From a virus: a stretch of DNA of 23,423 bases. The notes under the pieces were generated by a model, which ran no database searches, had not been told where the DNA came from, and was given only the letters and a program-made list of their open reading frames with translations. The position numbers and the translations under genes are program-made. Positions 15,218 to 22,503 of the stretch are shown here, one piece after another (position 1 is the stretch's first letter; each line of letters begins with the position of its first letter). The stretch lies in IMG/VR virus record IMGVR_UViG_3300008625_000078, positions 1 to 23,423 of that record. The stretch is one strand, 5' to 3'.

Positions 15218-15800
15218 ATTAGTAGAGGATAGAAGTCAAAAACAAGCAGTAAAAAATATCATAGAAAATCATCATAGTTATGTAGCATCTAATGACTCAG
15301 TAGGTAGAAGAATAGATTGGTTAGTTTATCATTCGGATTATACAAATGTGTTGGGGCTTGAAAAGCCCGTTGGTATGATTGGTATAGGCTCTTCAGTTTA
15401 TCCACCACCAAAAGATATTTTAAGATATGCTGGGATGAAGAAGGATGAGTATAAAGAAAAATTTAATGAGTTTGGAAATAATTGGAGATTCTGTATGACT
15501 ACATATATTAAGAATGCAGGAACACAGATATTGAAACAACTTAGAAAACAAGCACCTATAGAGTGGAAGAAAAAGTATGGAGATGATTTGAAGTGGTTAA
15601 TTACTTTTGTCGCTGGTGGTAATAATGGTGCTGTTTATAAAGCAGATAATTGGAAACAGATTGGTGAAACTGCTGGATTACCAAAACATAAAGCAGTATC
15701 TATGAAGTGGCATAAAGATAACTTAGATACTATGTTTGTGAAACCAACTGGTGAAAATAAGAAAATAATTTTTATAAAAAAGCTTGACTTGTATAGGTAA
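15204..15800 (+). CDS. Mom-like/GNAT-type protein, paralogue 3 (divergent)
   Basis: A 198-aa protein with IIENHHSYVASNDSVGRRID near the N-terminus, KPVGMIGIGSSVYPP, and WLITFVAGGNNGAVYKADNW, which parallels the SYADxxxxHxGxIYxAxNW block of the other two copies. It is the most divergent of the three, lacking the ELTRL-type strand in clear form. It may act on a different substrate, or form part of a multi-step modification. Closest neighbours are paralogue 2 (overlapping) and the Nmad1/DUF1599-like gene. Confidence 0.5.
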   Translation: MITIELVEDRSQKQAVKNIIENHHSYVASNDSVGRRIDWLVYHSDYTNVLGLEKPVGMIGIGSSVYPPPKDILRYAGMKKDEYKEKFNEFGNNWRFCMTTYIKNAGTQILKQLRKQAPIEWKKKYGDDLKWLITFVAGGNNGAVYKADNWKQIGETAGLPKHKAVSMKWHKDNLDTMFVKPTGENKKIIFIKKLDLYR

Positions 15801-15810
15801 AAATTCGTAT

Positions 15811-15825
15811 ATTTAATCGTTAAAT
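15811..15825 (+). promoter_or_regulatory. Palindrome in short intergenic gap
   Basis: ATTTAA and TTAAAT flank a TCG loop, a perfect 6-bp inverted repeat in the only non-coding stretch (38 nt) of this block. It may be an operator or part of a promoter. AAGGAG follows directly for the next gene. Confidence 0.25.
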
Positions 15826-15838
15826 CAAGGAGTATAAT

Positions 15839-16264
15839 TTGGAGCAATCTTTATTAGATATTAAAAGAGGTGTAGCTATGAAAAATAAAACAATAAAAGA
15901 ATCTAAAACAGTAACTTATACAGATGATGTTCATCCTGTAGTTGAACAGATGGAATCAGAATGGCCTGAAATGACCAAAGAGTTTAAGAAGATTCAACAA
16001 GAACAATATGAGTTGTTTTTAATTAAACAACGAGCGTACGGCCCAAGTAATATAAGTGTTGGGACACAACTAAAAACTGATGCTGATATTAAATTATCAT
16101 TAACTGGACTGTTTTTTAGGATCAATGATAAAATAGAACGAATAAAAAATATGATAATGAATGATATAGAGAATAATGACGAACCATTAGAAGATAGTTT
16201 TTTGGACTTATCAACTTATGGAATTATTGCAGAAGTAGTTCGTAGAAGACGGTGGGGAAAATGA
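15839..16264 (+). CDS. Nucleotide-modification-associated domain protein (DUF1599/Nmad1-like)
   Basis: A 128-141 aa helical protein with YGPSNI, then KLSLTGLFFRINDKIERIKN, EPLEDSFLDLSTYGIIAEVV. This is the pattern of the Nmad1/DUF1599 family, named for its linkage to phage nucleotide modification systems. The start may be TTG 15839 (AGGAG 7 nt upstream) or ATG 15878 (AGAGGTG upstream). Both have good ribosome sites. It directly follows two Mom-like genes, supporting a shared modification role. The stop overlaps the next ATG. Confidence 0.7.
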   Translation: MEQSLLDIKRGVAMKNKTIKESKTVTYTDDVHPVVEQMESEWPEMTKEFKKIQQEQYELFLIKQRAYGPSNISVGTQLKTDADIKLSLTGLFFRINDKIERIKNMIMNDIENNDEPLEDSFLDLSTYGIIAEVVRRRRWGK

Positions 16265-17139
16265 AATATATGTCTAAAACAGTATCGTATTCATCATACT
16301 CAAACTGGGCTTCCTGCCCATATAAATGGAAGTTAAGTTACATTGATAATCTACGGACATTCAGCGGTAATATTTTTACTATATTCGGTTCGGCACTTCA
16401 CGAAGTATTGCAGACATACCTCACAGTAATGTATAACGATACTGTAAAAATCGCAGACGCACTTCCACTTGATGAAATGTTATTACATAGAATGAAACAT
16501 CATTATACCGAAACTATGGAGAATAATGGTGGAGAAGTTATATGTGAACAATCTGATATGGAAGAGTTCTTTACGCAGGGTGTGACTATATTAGAATGGT
16601 TTAAGAAACGCCGTGGTGAATATTTTAGTAAAAGAGGATATGAGTTAGTAGGTATTGAAGTTGAATTAGATTATGAGTTACCTAATAATATTAACTTTAT
16701 TGGTTTTCTGGATGTGGTTATTAAAGACACTGTAAGAGATGTTATAAAGATTTATGACATTAAAACATCTACGATGGGATGGAATAAATATATGAAGGCT
16801 GATAAACTAAAAAGTGATCAGTTATTACTTTATAAACAATTCTATTCTAAACAATATAATCATCCGATAGATAAAATTGAAGTTGAATTTTTTATTGTGA
16901 AACGAAAGTTATATGAGAATGTAGATTTCCCACAGAGGAGAGTTCAGAAATTTGTGCCCGCTAGTGGAACACCTTCGGTAAATCAAACTATAAGTAGATT
17001 GAATGAATTTATAGAAGAATGCTTCACAAATGATGGAGAATATAACATTGAACATACTTATAGAAAAGAGGCTTCTAAAAAAGTTTGTAGGTTTTGTGAA
17101 TTTAATCAAACGGAGTTATGTGATGCCGGAGTTAAATAA
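16261..17139 (+). CDS. Cas4/RecB-like PD-(D/E)XK nuclease with Fe-S cysteines
   Basis: A 292-aa nuclease of the PD-(D/E)XK superfamily. Motifs in order: SYSNWASCPYKW with the first cluster cysteine (C19), the helical GSALHEVLQ histidine motif, GFLDVV (catalytic Asp), IYDIKTS (the D/ExK pair) and SDQLLLYK (the QxxxY motif). The C-terminus has CRFCEFNQTELC, giving C-x2-C-x8-C, so a 4Fe-4S cluster as in Cas4 and AddB is likely. Probable role: exonuclease processing DNA ends in recombination or host DNA breakdown. No Cas genes or CRISPR repeats are present. ATG 16261 overlaps the upstream stop, with GGTGGGG before it. Confidence 0.82.
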   Translation: MKYMSKTVSYSSYSNWASCPYKWKLSYIDNLRTFSGNIFTIFGSALHEVLQTYLTVMYNDTVKIADALPLDEMLLHRMKHHYTETMENNGGEVICEQSDMEEFFTQGVTILEWFKKRRGEYFSKRGYELVGIEVELDYELPNNINFIGFLDVVIKDTVRDVIKIYDIKTSTMGWNKYMKADKLKSDQLLLYKQFYSKQYNHPIDKIEVEFFIVKRKLYENVDFPQRRVQKFVPASGTPSVNQTISRLNEFIEECFTNDGEYNIEHTYRKEASKKVCRFCEFNQTELCDAGVK

Positions 17140-17583
17140 GTGAAGAATATAAATTTGAGGTTGAATTTATCTCATTTCTTCAATAAAGAATGGGAGAGTG
17201 ATGTAATGGAAAAGTTGAAAGTTATTCACTCTAAACGAATTACATTCTTTTTATACTTATGGTATGAGGATGGATCACTTTCCCCTGATGATTTGAAAGA
17301 TTTTTTGGTTAAGTATGAAAGCAGTTTAGAATTTAAAACGAATATTAGGAGTGGGAATAAATTGAAACTTGATGAATTTATTTGGTTTGATATAATTGAA
17401 GATAAATTTGCAGGTCAATCAAATCAAATTAGGTTTGAGTATATTTATGATAAAGAAGAACAGCTATTAGATGGCTTAGAAGAATTTGATAAGTGTGCTA
17501 TATTCTGTACATCAGAAAAACCATCTAAACAAATAAGAAAGCAGAAGAGGAATGACTATGAGAGTAGCGATAGTAGGGAGTAG
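17140..17583 (+). CDS. Hypothetical protein (GTG start)
   Basis: A 147-aa protein starting at GTG, immediately after the nuclease stop, with GGAG 8 nt upstream. It has a hydrophobic and aromatic ITFFLYLWYEDG segment near residue 35, which is not long enough to be a convincing membrane helix, and a charged Ser/Lys/Arg tail. No family recognised. It overlaps the following gene by 26 nt, so it probably belongs to the same transcript. Confidence 0.6.
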   Translation: MKNINLRLNLSHFFNKEWESDVMEKLKVIHSKRITFFLYLWYEDGSLSPDDLKDFLVKYESSLEFKTNIRSGNKLKLDEFIWFDIIEDKFAGQSNQIRFEYIYDKEEQLLDGLEEFDKCAIFCTSEKPSKQIRKQKRNDYESSDSRE

Positions 17584-17959
17584 AAAATATACCAACAAAC
17601 GACGTATTCAAGAGTTCATATTTAAACTTAAAGAAAAGTTTGGGGAAACACTTGAAATCGTAAGTGGTGGTCAAAAGCAAGGAGCTGATGGGTATGCTAA
17701 AAAGTACGCTTTAGAATTTGATATAAATTATTCAGAGTTTCCACCAGCTCACTATCCATATAATCAACATTGTGTAAATGAAAGTTTTAATTATGGGAAG
17801 AATTATGCTGTATGGAATTACCATAAAAGGAATAAACAGATAGCTGAATACTCTGATGTAGTAGCGGCTTTTATACCTGATGGTCATATATCAAATGGAA
17901 CGAACAATACATTGGAGAATGCTAAAAATTTAGATAAAAAAATTGTTATAATAAAATAA
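17558..17959 (+). CDS. SLOG-superfamily protein (YspA/DUF2493-like)
   Basis: A 133-aa Rossmann-like protein. RVAIVGSRKY at the N-terminus and EIVSGGQKQGADGYAKKYA are the nucleotide-binding loops of the SLOG/DprA-like fold. VVAAFIPDGHISNGTNNTLENA and IVIIK complete it. Such proteins sense or process nucleotide-derived ligands, and many phages carry one of unknown role. I chose ATG 17558 because GAGG lies 7 nt upstream. The ATG two codons earlier is too close to it. Confidence 0.75.
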   Translation: MRVAIVGSRKYTNKRRIQEFIFKLKEKFGETLEIVSGGQKQGADGYAKKYALEFDINYSEFPPAHYPYNQHCVNESFNYGKNYAVWNYHKRNKQIAEYSDVVAAFIPDGHISNGTNNTLENAKNLDKKIVIIK

Positions 17960-17994
17960 TTATATATATTTATATATGAAGTACGGAGATAGTT

Positions 17995-18183
17995 ATGTTA
18001 AAATTAACAACTGTAAAGTTATTAGAAGAGTTATATAAGAAATTCAAAATTAAAACTTTAGATGATGAATTTACTTTACAAAAATTAGTAAATAGATCTA
18101 TGGATTTATATGTTCATAATGAAGAATTTAGAGAACAAATAAATGAATGGAAAAATCTTAAACCAAGCGGGAGTAAGTTATGA
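17995..18183 (+). CDS. Small ribbon-helix-helix-like protein
   Basis: A 62-aa protein. LTTVKLLEELYKKFKIK looks like the strand and first helix of a ribbon-helix-helix fold, and TLQKLVNRSMDLYVHNEEFR like the second helix, as in short phage DNA-binding regulators. CGGAG precedes the ATG. The stop overlaps the next start. DNA binding is inferred. Confidence 0.55.
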   Translation: MLKLTTVKLLEELYKKFKIKTLDDEFTLQKLVNRSMDLYVHNEEFREQINEWKNLKPSGSKL

Positions 18184-18353
18184 TGCCAATGAATCAAACG
18201 GATTTGGTTCTTAGAAGTATATATGAACTGTTATTGAAGATGGAACAGCGATTAAAAGCTATTGAAGAAGCGATAACGAAAAAGGGTGAATCCCAGAAAC
18301 AATTATTAATAGATGAAAAATATAAACAGATTAGTGGAAGTATAAAATGGTAG
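18183..18353 (+). CDS. Small coiled-coil-like hypothetical protein
   Basis: A 56-aa frame beginning MPMNQTDLVLRSIYELLLKM, then EQRLKAIEEAITKKGE. Heptad-like spacing of Leu and Ile suggests a helical dimer. It shares one base with the previous stop (TGATG) and overlaps the next frame by 7 nt. No family recognised. Confidence 0.5.
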   Translation: MPMNQTDLVLRSIYELLLKMEQRLKAIEEAITKKGESQKQLLIDEKYKQISGSIKW

Positions 18354-18478
18354 TTTGTGAAACAAATGAAAATACAATTAAATTAAAGTGTAAATCGGTT
18401 ACAGATAAATCTTACAAGATTGATGTGTGGGTATTACATGAAAATGGTAAATTATTACAGGAATATAAATATGAATAA
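18347..18478 (+). CDS. Small hypothetical protein upstream of the glycosyltransferase
   Basis: A 43-aa frame beginning MVVCETNENTIKLKCKSVTD and ending in EYKYE, with alternating strands. It overlaps the upstream gene and the glycosyltransferase start (ATG 18471). Its last codons contain TATAAATA (18464-18471), the T4 late-promoter consensus. The frame is short, so confidence is moderate. Confidence 0.45.
   Translation: MVVCETNENTIKLKCKSVTDKSYKIDVWVLHENGKLLQEYKYE
18464..18471 (+). promoter_or_regulatory. Possible T4-type late promoter
   Basis: TATAAATA is an exact match to the T4 late -10 consensus and the only + strand copy I noticed. A transcript from it would begin near 18477-18479, just before AAGGAGG, and would exclude ATG 18471. 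In an AT-rich genome a single 8-mer may be chance. Confidence 0.3.
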
Positions 18479-19035
18479 AATTAAGGAGGTATCCACAGAT
18501 CATCTGATTAGTAAGAAGAAAAAAATCTTACTTTTATCGGATGATCTGTGAAAAGTCGCTGAGAATGAGTAGTGGCGTTGGTACAATGTCTAAAGAGTTG
18601 GTTATTAATACGATACATAAATTTGATTGGGTTCAGTTAGGCGGCGCAATTAAACATCCTGAAGAGGGTAAGGTAATTGATATGAATGAATCAATTAGGA
18701 AGGAAGTTGGAGTTGAAGATGCATATCTTAAAATATATCCTGTTAGTGGATATGGAAATCAAGATTTACTCCGTCAATTGATTGATATAGAAAAGCCTGA
18801 TGCTATACTACATTTTACAGACCCAAGATTTTGGGGATTTTTATATCAAATGGAGCATGAAATAAGACAGAATATTCCTATTCTATACTTGAATTTATGG
18901 GACTCACTTCCCGATCCAATGTGGAACGCACCATTTTATGAGAGCTGTGATGCGTTGTATGCTATTTCTAAACAATCATATGGGATTAACAAACGAGTAT
19001 TAGAAAAAGTTGGTGTGATGGTTGAAGAACTTTAA
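18471..19035 (+). CDS. Glycosyltransferase, N-terminal part (frame-interrupted, split gene)
   Basis: N-terminal Rossmann half of a phage glycosyltransferase (GT-B type by pattern). From ATG 18471 the frame reads MNKIKEVSTDHLIS then KKKKILLLSDDL and stops at TGA (18549-18551). In another frame similarity resumes at RMSSGVGTMSKELV (from 18562) and runs through WVQLGGAIKHPE, LKIYPVSGYGNQDLLR, AILHFTDPRFWGFLYQMEHE and YLNLWDSLPDPMW to TAA at 19035. KILLLSDDLRMSSG is the expected continuous family start. The reading frame from 18541 (MICEKSL) alone would lose the first strand. The C-terminal half is at 19375-20283, beyond an inserted element. Sugar and acceptor are unknown. Confidence 0.78.
18483..18561 (+). 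other. Putative ribosome-bypass element 3 (glycosyltransferase)
   Basis: AAGGAGG (18483-18489) is followed by a long hairpin. Positions 18494-18508 pair with 18536-18550 (15 bp, one G-U), and 18510-18516 pair with 18526-18532 (7 bp) around a 9-nt A-rich loop. The 3' arm holds take-off codon CTG (18546-18548) and two bases of stop TGA (18549-18551). An identical CTG lies at 18559-18561 in the downstream frame. The hop joins SDDL to RMSSG exactly. A +1 shift at CTG-TGA, as in prfB, is also possible and would insert EKSL. Confidence 0.55.
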
Positions 19036-19368
19036 TTATTTTGTGTTATTTTTTGTTATTATTGATATTTATTATTAGATAACGGAGAAATAATATGAAA
19101 AAATATAGTAGAAAATGTCCAGAATGTAAAATGAATATATATTATACAAATAAATATAATTTGAAAAATGCAGATTTGAATGATACTCACTGTTTAAGTT
19201 GTTGCTCGCTTGGAAAATGCTGGGTATAAAGTTATTAGGGTGAAAATATGAAATATAAAACAATAAATATTCCAATAGATGAATACGAAAAAATAAAGAT
19301 TTTTTGTGATAAAAATGCGTTAAAGATTACAAAATGGATAAGTAAAGTTGTATTAGAAAAAATTAGGA
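19036..19368 (+). mobile_element. Element inserted in the glycosyltransferase gene
   Basis: About 330 nt separate the two glycosyltransferase halves, which lie in the same frame. The stretch is very AT-rich and holds a truncated homing-endonuclease-like zinc-finger frame and most of a ribbon-helix-helix frame. The second half restarts with its own AGGAG and ATG. This resembles a fractured gene produced by a homing endonuclease cassette. The exact ends cannot be set because no clear target duplication is visible. Confidence 0.5.
19095..19229 (+). pseudogene. Homing endonuclease N-terminal zinc-finger remnant
   Basis: A 44-aa frame beginning MKKYSRKCPECKMNIYYTNK, continuing with NLKNAD and CLSCCSLGKCWV, then stop. 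The CPxC and CxxC(C) pairs around a Tyr-rich turn resemble the N-terminal zinc finger of phage HNH/GIY-type homing endonucleases, which normally continue into NUMOD and nuclease domains. These are missing, so it is probably a truncated relic, or a stand-alone zinc protein. CGGAG lies upstream of the ATG. Confidence 0.5.
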
Positions 19369-19391
19369 GTGAAAATGAACGAAAAAAATAA
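19248..19391 (+). CDS. Small ribbon-helix-helix protein
   Basis: A 47-aa frame, KYKTINIPIDEYEKIKIFCD then LKITKWISKVVLEKIRSE. The strand (TINIPID) and two helices fit a ribbon-helix-helix DNA-binding protein, such as a CopG-type repressor. It lies inside the inserted element and overlaps the restart of the glycosyltransferase by 17 nt, so it may regulate or couple to it. Confidence 0.55.
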   Translation: MKYKTINIPIDEYEKIKIFCDKNALKITKWISKVVLEKIRSENERKK

Positions 19392-20283
19392 AGTTGTGCT
19401 TTCTTATATTCCACATGGAGTGAATGATAAGATGTATTATCCAATCAATGATAATCATACAGATTATAAAAATTTTGTTGAATTTAGAAATGCTATTTTT
19501 AATAATAAAGAATATGAGTTTGTTGTGTTTTGGAATAATAGAAACATTCGTAGAAAATTACCAGGTGATATTATACTTGCTTATAAAACATTTTGTGATA
19601 CATTACCCCAAGAGAAATCAGAAAAATGTGTATTAATTATGCATACTCAACCGATTGATCAAAATGGTACAGATTTACCAGCGGTAGTAGAAAATGTTTG
19701 TCCTGATTATGATGTGGTATTTTCACATAAAAAGTTGAATGAAAGGGAGTTAAACTTTCTATATAATGTTGCAGATGTTACTATAAATGCAGCATCAAAT
19801 GAAGGTTTCGGATTGGGGACTTGTGAGTCGTTAATGGCAGGAACTTCAATTTCAGTAAATGTTACTGGTGGATTACAAGATCAATGTGGGTTTAGGTATA
19901 AGGGTGAACTATTGACAGCGCATGATTATTTAGAAATTGGATCTTTACATAATGATAAAGAATGGAAAGATAATCCTGATTTAACTTGGGGAGAATGGGT
20001 AAAACCAATCTGGCCTGCTTGTCGGTCATTACAAGGTTCAGTACAAACACCATATATTTTTGATGATAGACCAAGATTTGATGATTTTGCAGTTGTATTA
20101 AAAGAATGGTATGATATGGGCAATGAAGAGAGAGAACGGTGTGGGATGCTGGGTCATGACTTTGTAAATAGTGATGATGCTATGATGTCCGGAAAAGCTA
20201 TGGGTGAAAATTTGATAAAGTATGTAGAACAAACTTTAGAAAAGTGGATTCCCCGAAAACGATATACAATTTATAAAGGATAA
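19375..20283 (+). CDS. Glycosyltransferase, C-terminal part
   Basis: The second half (302 aa from ATG 19375, with AGGAG 7 nt upstream) of the enzyme begun at 18471. NKVVLSYIPHGVNDKMYYPI continues a typical GT-B protein. FVVFWNNRNIRRKLPGDIIL and VCPDYDVVFSHKKLNERELN follow, then the nucleotide-sugar motif NAASNEGFGLGTCESLMAGT with the conserved Glu pair of GT4-like enzymes. The C-terminal helix is WIPRKRYTIYKG. The two halves could work as separate chains that associate. The same frame continues from the N-terminal half across the insert, consistent with one ancestral gene. Confidence 0.8.
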   Translation: MNEKNKVVLSYIPHGVNDKMYYPINDNHTDYKNFVEFRNAIFNNKEYEFVVFWNNRNIRRKLPGDIILAYKTFCDTLPQEKSEKCVLIMHTQPIDQNGTDLPAVVENVCPDYDVVFSHKKLNERELNFLYNVADVTINAASNEGFGLGTCESLMAGTSISVNVTGGLQDQCGFRYKGELLTAHDYLEIGSLHNDKEWKDNPDLTWGEWVKPIWPACRSLQGSVQTPYIFDDRPRFDDFAVVLKEWYDMGNEERERCGMLGHDFVNSDDAMMSGKAMGENLIKYVEQTLEKWIPRKRYTIYKG

Positions 20284-20287
20284 TAAT

Positions 20288-21601
20288 ATGAAACCGTTAA
20301 TGTTAATTACAGGGCCAGTAGCTACTCGTTCAGGGTATGGAGCACATTCAAGAGATTTAGTTCGATCATTGATTGCTATGGATAAGTTTGATATTAAAAT
20401 AAATTCACTGCGTTGGGGTGGAACGCCTATGAATGCTTTGAATGATCAAGATCCAAATGATAAAGAAATTATAGATAGAATACTTACAGATAATAATTTA
20501 CCACGGCAACCAGAGGTTCACATTCAAATTAGTGTTCCAAATGAGTTTACACCGATTGCTAAATATAACATTGGTGTGACCGCCGGTATGGAAAATACTG
20601 CACCTAAACCTGAATGGATTGAAGGTATGAATAGAATGGATATGAATATAGTTCCATCTAATTTTGTTAAAGATGTATTTGAGAATGTTGTATATCAAAG
20701 AACAAATAAACATACAGGTCAGCCAGAGGGAACGTTAAAGATTGAAAAGCCAATAGAAGTTTTGTTTGAGGGTGTGGATACCACAATATTTAAGAAAACT
20801 AATGAATTTAGTGAGGAGTTTGTAAATGAATTGAAACAAATTCCGGAGAAATTTCTGTTCTTATATGTAGGACATTGGTTACAGGGAGATTTAGGTCAAG
20901 ATAGAAAAGATACAGGTATGCTTGTAAAAACTTTTTTAGAAACATTTAAGGATAAGCCAAATCCACCAGCTTTACTAATGAAAACGAGTGGGGCTACATT
21001 TTCAATTATAGATAGAAATGAAATATTGAGAAAGCTTGATGATATAAAGAAAACAGTGAATGGTAAATTACCTAATATTTATGTACTGCATGGTGATTTA
21101 GAAGATGATGAAGTTAATGGTCTATACAATCATCCAAAGGTAAAAGCTCATATTACATTCACTCATGGTGAAGGTTATGGTAGACCATTATTAGAAGCTA
21201 GTATATCAGGTAAGCCAGTTATTGCTTCAGATTGGAGTGGTCATAAAGATTTCCTTTCTAAAGATTTATCTGTATTATTACCGGGTGTAATGACACCAGT
21301 ACATCCATCAGCACTTCCAAAGGAAATGTTAATGGAAGGAGCTCAATGGTTTACTGTAAATTATCAATACGCTTCACAAATTATGATGAATGTATTTAAG
21401 AAGTATAGAAGTTATACATTAAATGCTAAGAAATTGAGTACTGTAAATAAGAGTAGATTTTCACTTAAACGAATGACTTTAGAATTTGATAAAATATTAA
21501 ATAGATATTTACCAGACTTTCCTAAACAAGTGAATTTGAAACTTCCAAAGTTGAAAAAAGCTGGAGATTCTAAATTAAAGTCAATGAAATTGCCTAACTA
21601 A
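20288..21601 (+). CDS. GT4-like glycosyltransferase (GT-B)
   Basis: A 437-aa intact glycosyltransferase. The N-terminal MLITGPVATRSGYGAHSRDL has the glycine-rich acceptor-side loop of GT4. FLFLYVGHWLQGDLGQDRKD opens the second Rossmann domain. HGDLEDDEVNGLYNHPKVKA and HGEGYGRPLLEASISGKPVIA form the EX7E-type nucleotide-sugar site. The C-terminal tail is Lys-rich. It starts 4 nt after the previous gene. Probable roles are DNA base glucosylation or modification of virion or host surface sugars. The sequence does not decide. Confidence 0.85.
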   Translation: MKPLMLITGPVATRSGYGAHSRDLVRSLIAMDKFDIKINSLRWGGTPMNALNDQDPNDKEIIDRILTDNNLPRQPEVHIQISVPNEFTPIAKYNIGVTAGMENTAPKPEWIEGMNRMDMNIVPSNFVKDVFENVVYQRTNKHTGQPEGTLKIEKPIEVLFEGVDTTIFKKTNEFSEEFVNELKQIPEKFLFLYVGHWLQGDLGQDRKDTGMLVKTFLETFKDKPNPPALLMKTSGATFSIIDRNEILRKLDDIKKTVNGKLPNIYVLHGDLEDDEVNGLYNHPKVKAHITFTHGEGYGRPLLEASISGKPVIASDWSGHKDFLSKDLSVLLPGVMTPVHPSALPKEMLMEGAQWFTVNYQYASQIMMNVFKKYRSYTLNAKKLSTVNKSRFSLKRMTLEFDKILNRYLPDFPKQVNLKLPKLKKAGDSKLKSMKLPN

Positions 21602-21614
21602 AGAAGGTATAATT

Positions 21615-22070
21615 ATGGAACAGAAAACGCAATGTCCTGTATGTCAGGGATTAAATGATAATTGTTTTGTAGAAAAAACAGAAGTAGATGGAAAACCCTT
21701 TGAGTCATATTTATGTTTTCAATGTGGGATGACCACAAATTCCTTTTTCGCTTTGGATAGTGATAGATTGGAAGAGATGGTATCTAATAATACTGAACTT
21801 ATGAATGATTTAAAAGTAATTGATGAAGATAGAAATTTAGTATGGTTTCCGTCGGTAATTAATATGGGTGAGTTGGGTATAATTTATCCTGACGGGCAAC
21901 CACATGATTGGTTTTGGAGATATGCTAAGGTAGTAGATATACCGGAGGAAGAAAGAGATCAATATGATGGTCATGAAAAACGTTTGGATGTGGAGAATGC
22001 ACAGAAATTTGGTCAATTTGAATTTACTGAAGCTTGTGAAGCTATGGGAGTGATAAAAGATAATGGCTAA
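21615..22070 (+). CDS. Conserved-looking zinc-binding hypothetical protein
   Basis: A 151-aa acidic protein with an N-terminal zinc-ribbon-like CPVCQG and CFQCGMTTNS pair, followed by a Trp-rich domain (LVWFPSVINMGELGIIYPDG, HDWFWRYAKVVDIPEEE). I have seen similar proteins as hypotheticals in large marine phages, with no function assigned. The ATG has AAGG upstream. It overlaps the next gene by 8 nt. Confidence 0.6.
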   Translation: MEQKTQCPVCQGLNDNCFVEKTEVDGKPFESYLCFQCGMTTNSFFALDSDRLEEMVSNNTELMNDLKVIDEDRNLVWFPSVINMGELGIIYPDGQPHDWFWRYAKVVDIPEEERDQYDGHEKRLDVENAQKFGQFEFTEACEAMGVIKDNG

Positions 22071-22503
22071 AATTGCATATAATTGGAGTAAAGTCAATGC
22101 GGGTGATATAGTATCTTTTATTTATGAGAATAAAGATGGTAGAAAGCTCCGTAGAACAATACTTGTAATAGAGCCAAAGTTTAAAAATAGGTCTAAGAAT
22201 AAATCCAGTCAATATTTAATCCACGGAATCCAATTAGAAATATCTAATATAAGAACTAACCCAGAGATTAAAAAAATATTAGAAACTGCCGGACAAGTAG
22301 AAATTGTAGATGAAGCTAAAAAAATATTTAGAGTTAATTTAGATGGTACTGGAAAAGTAACCTATAAGAAGTTAAAGACACTAATAGAACGACATGGTGT
22401 TTATAGAACTTTTAATTACGATAAAGCTAAAAAGAGTCGAATATTTTTAGAAGATTTAAAATTACCACCATCATTTATCAATGAGTTATCAAATGAAGAT
22501 TAG
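22063..22503 (+). CDS. Hypothetical protein
   Basis: A 146-aa protein. VNAGDIVSFIYENKDGRKLRR resembles a small beta-barrel (SH3-like) start, and the remainder is charged and mixed. Paired with the upstream zinc protein and overlapping it, so likely co-translated. No family or catalytic motif recognised. Confidence 0.55.
   Translation: MAKIAYNWSKVNAGDIVSFIYENKDGRKLRRTILVIEPKFKNRSKNKSSQYLIHGIQLEISNIRTNPEIKKILETAGQVEIVDEAKKIFRVNLDGTGKVTYKKLKTLIERHGVYRTFNYDKAKKSRIFLEDLKLPPSFINELSNED

Noticed and set aside
16261-17139. CRISPR-associated Cas4
   Set aside because: The fold and Cys pattern fit Cas4-like nucleases, but there are no repeats or other cas genes. Stand-alone phage copies are common.
17967-17974. 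Minus-strand late promoter (TATAAATA read on the - strand)
   Set aside because: It would transcribe antisense to all genes and lies in a run of alternating AT, so chance is the simplest explanation.
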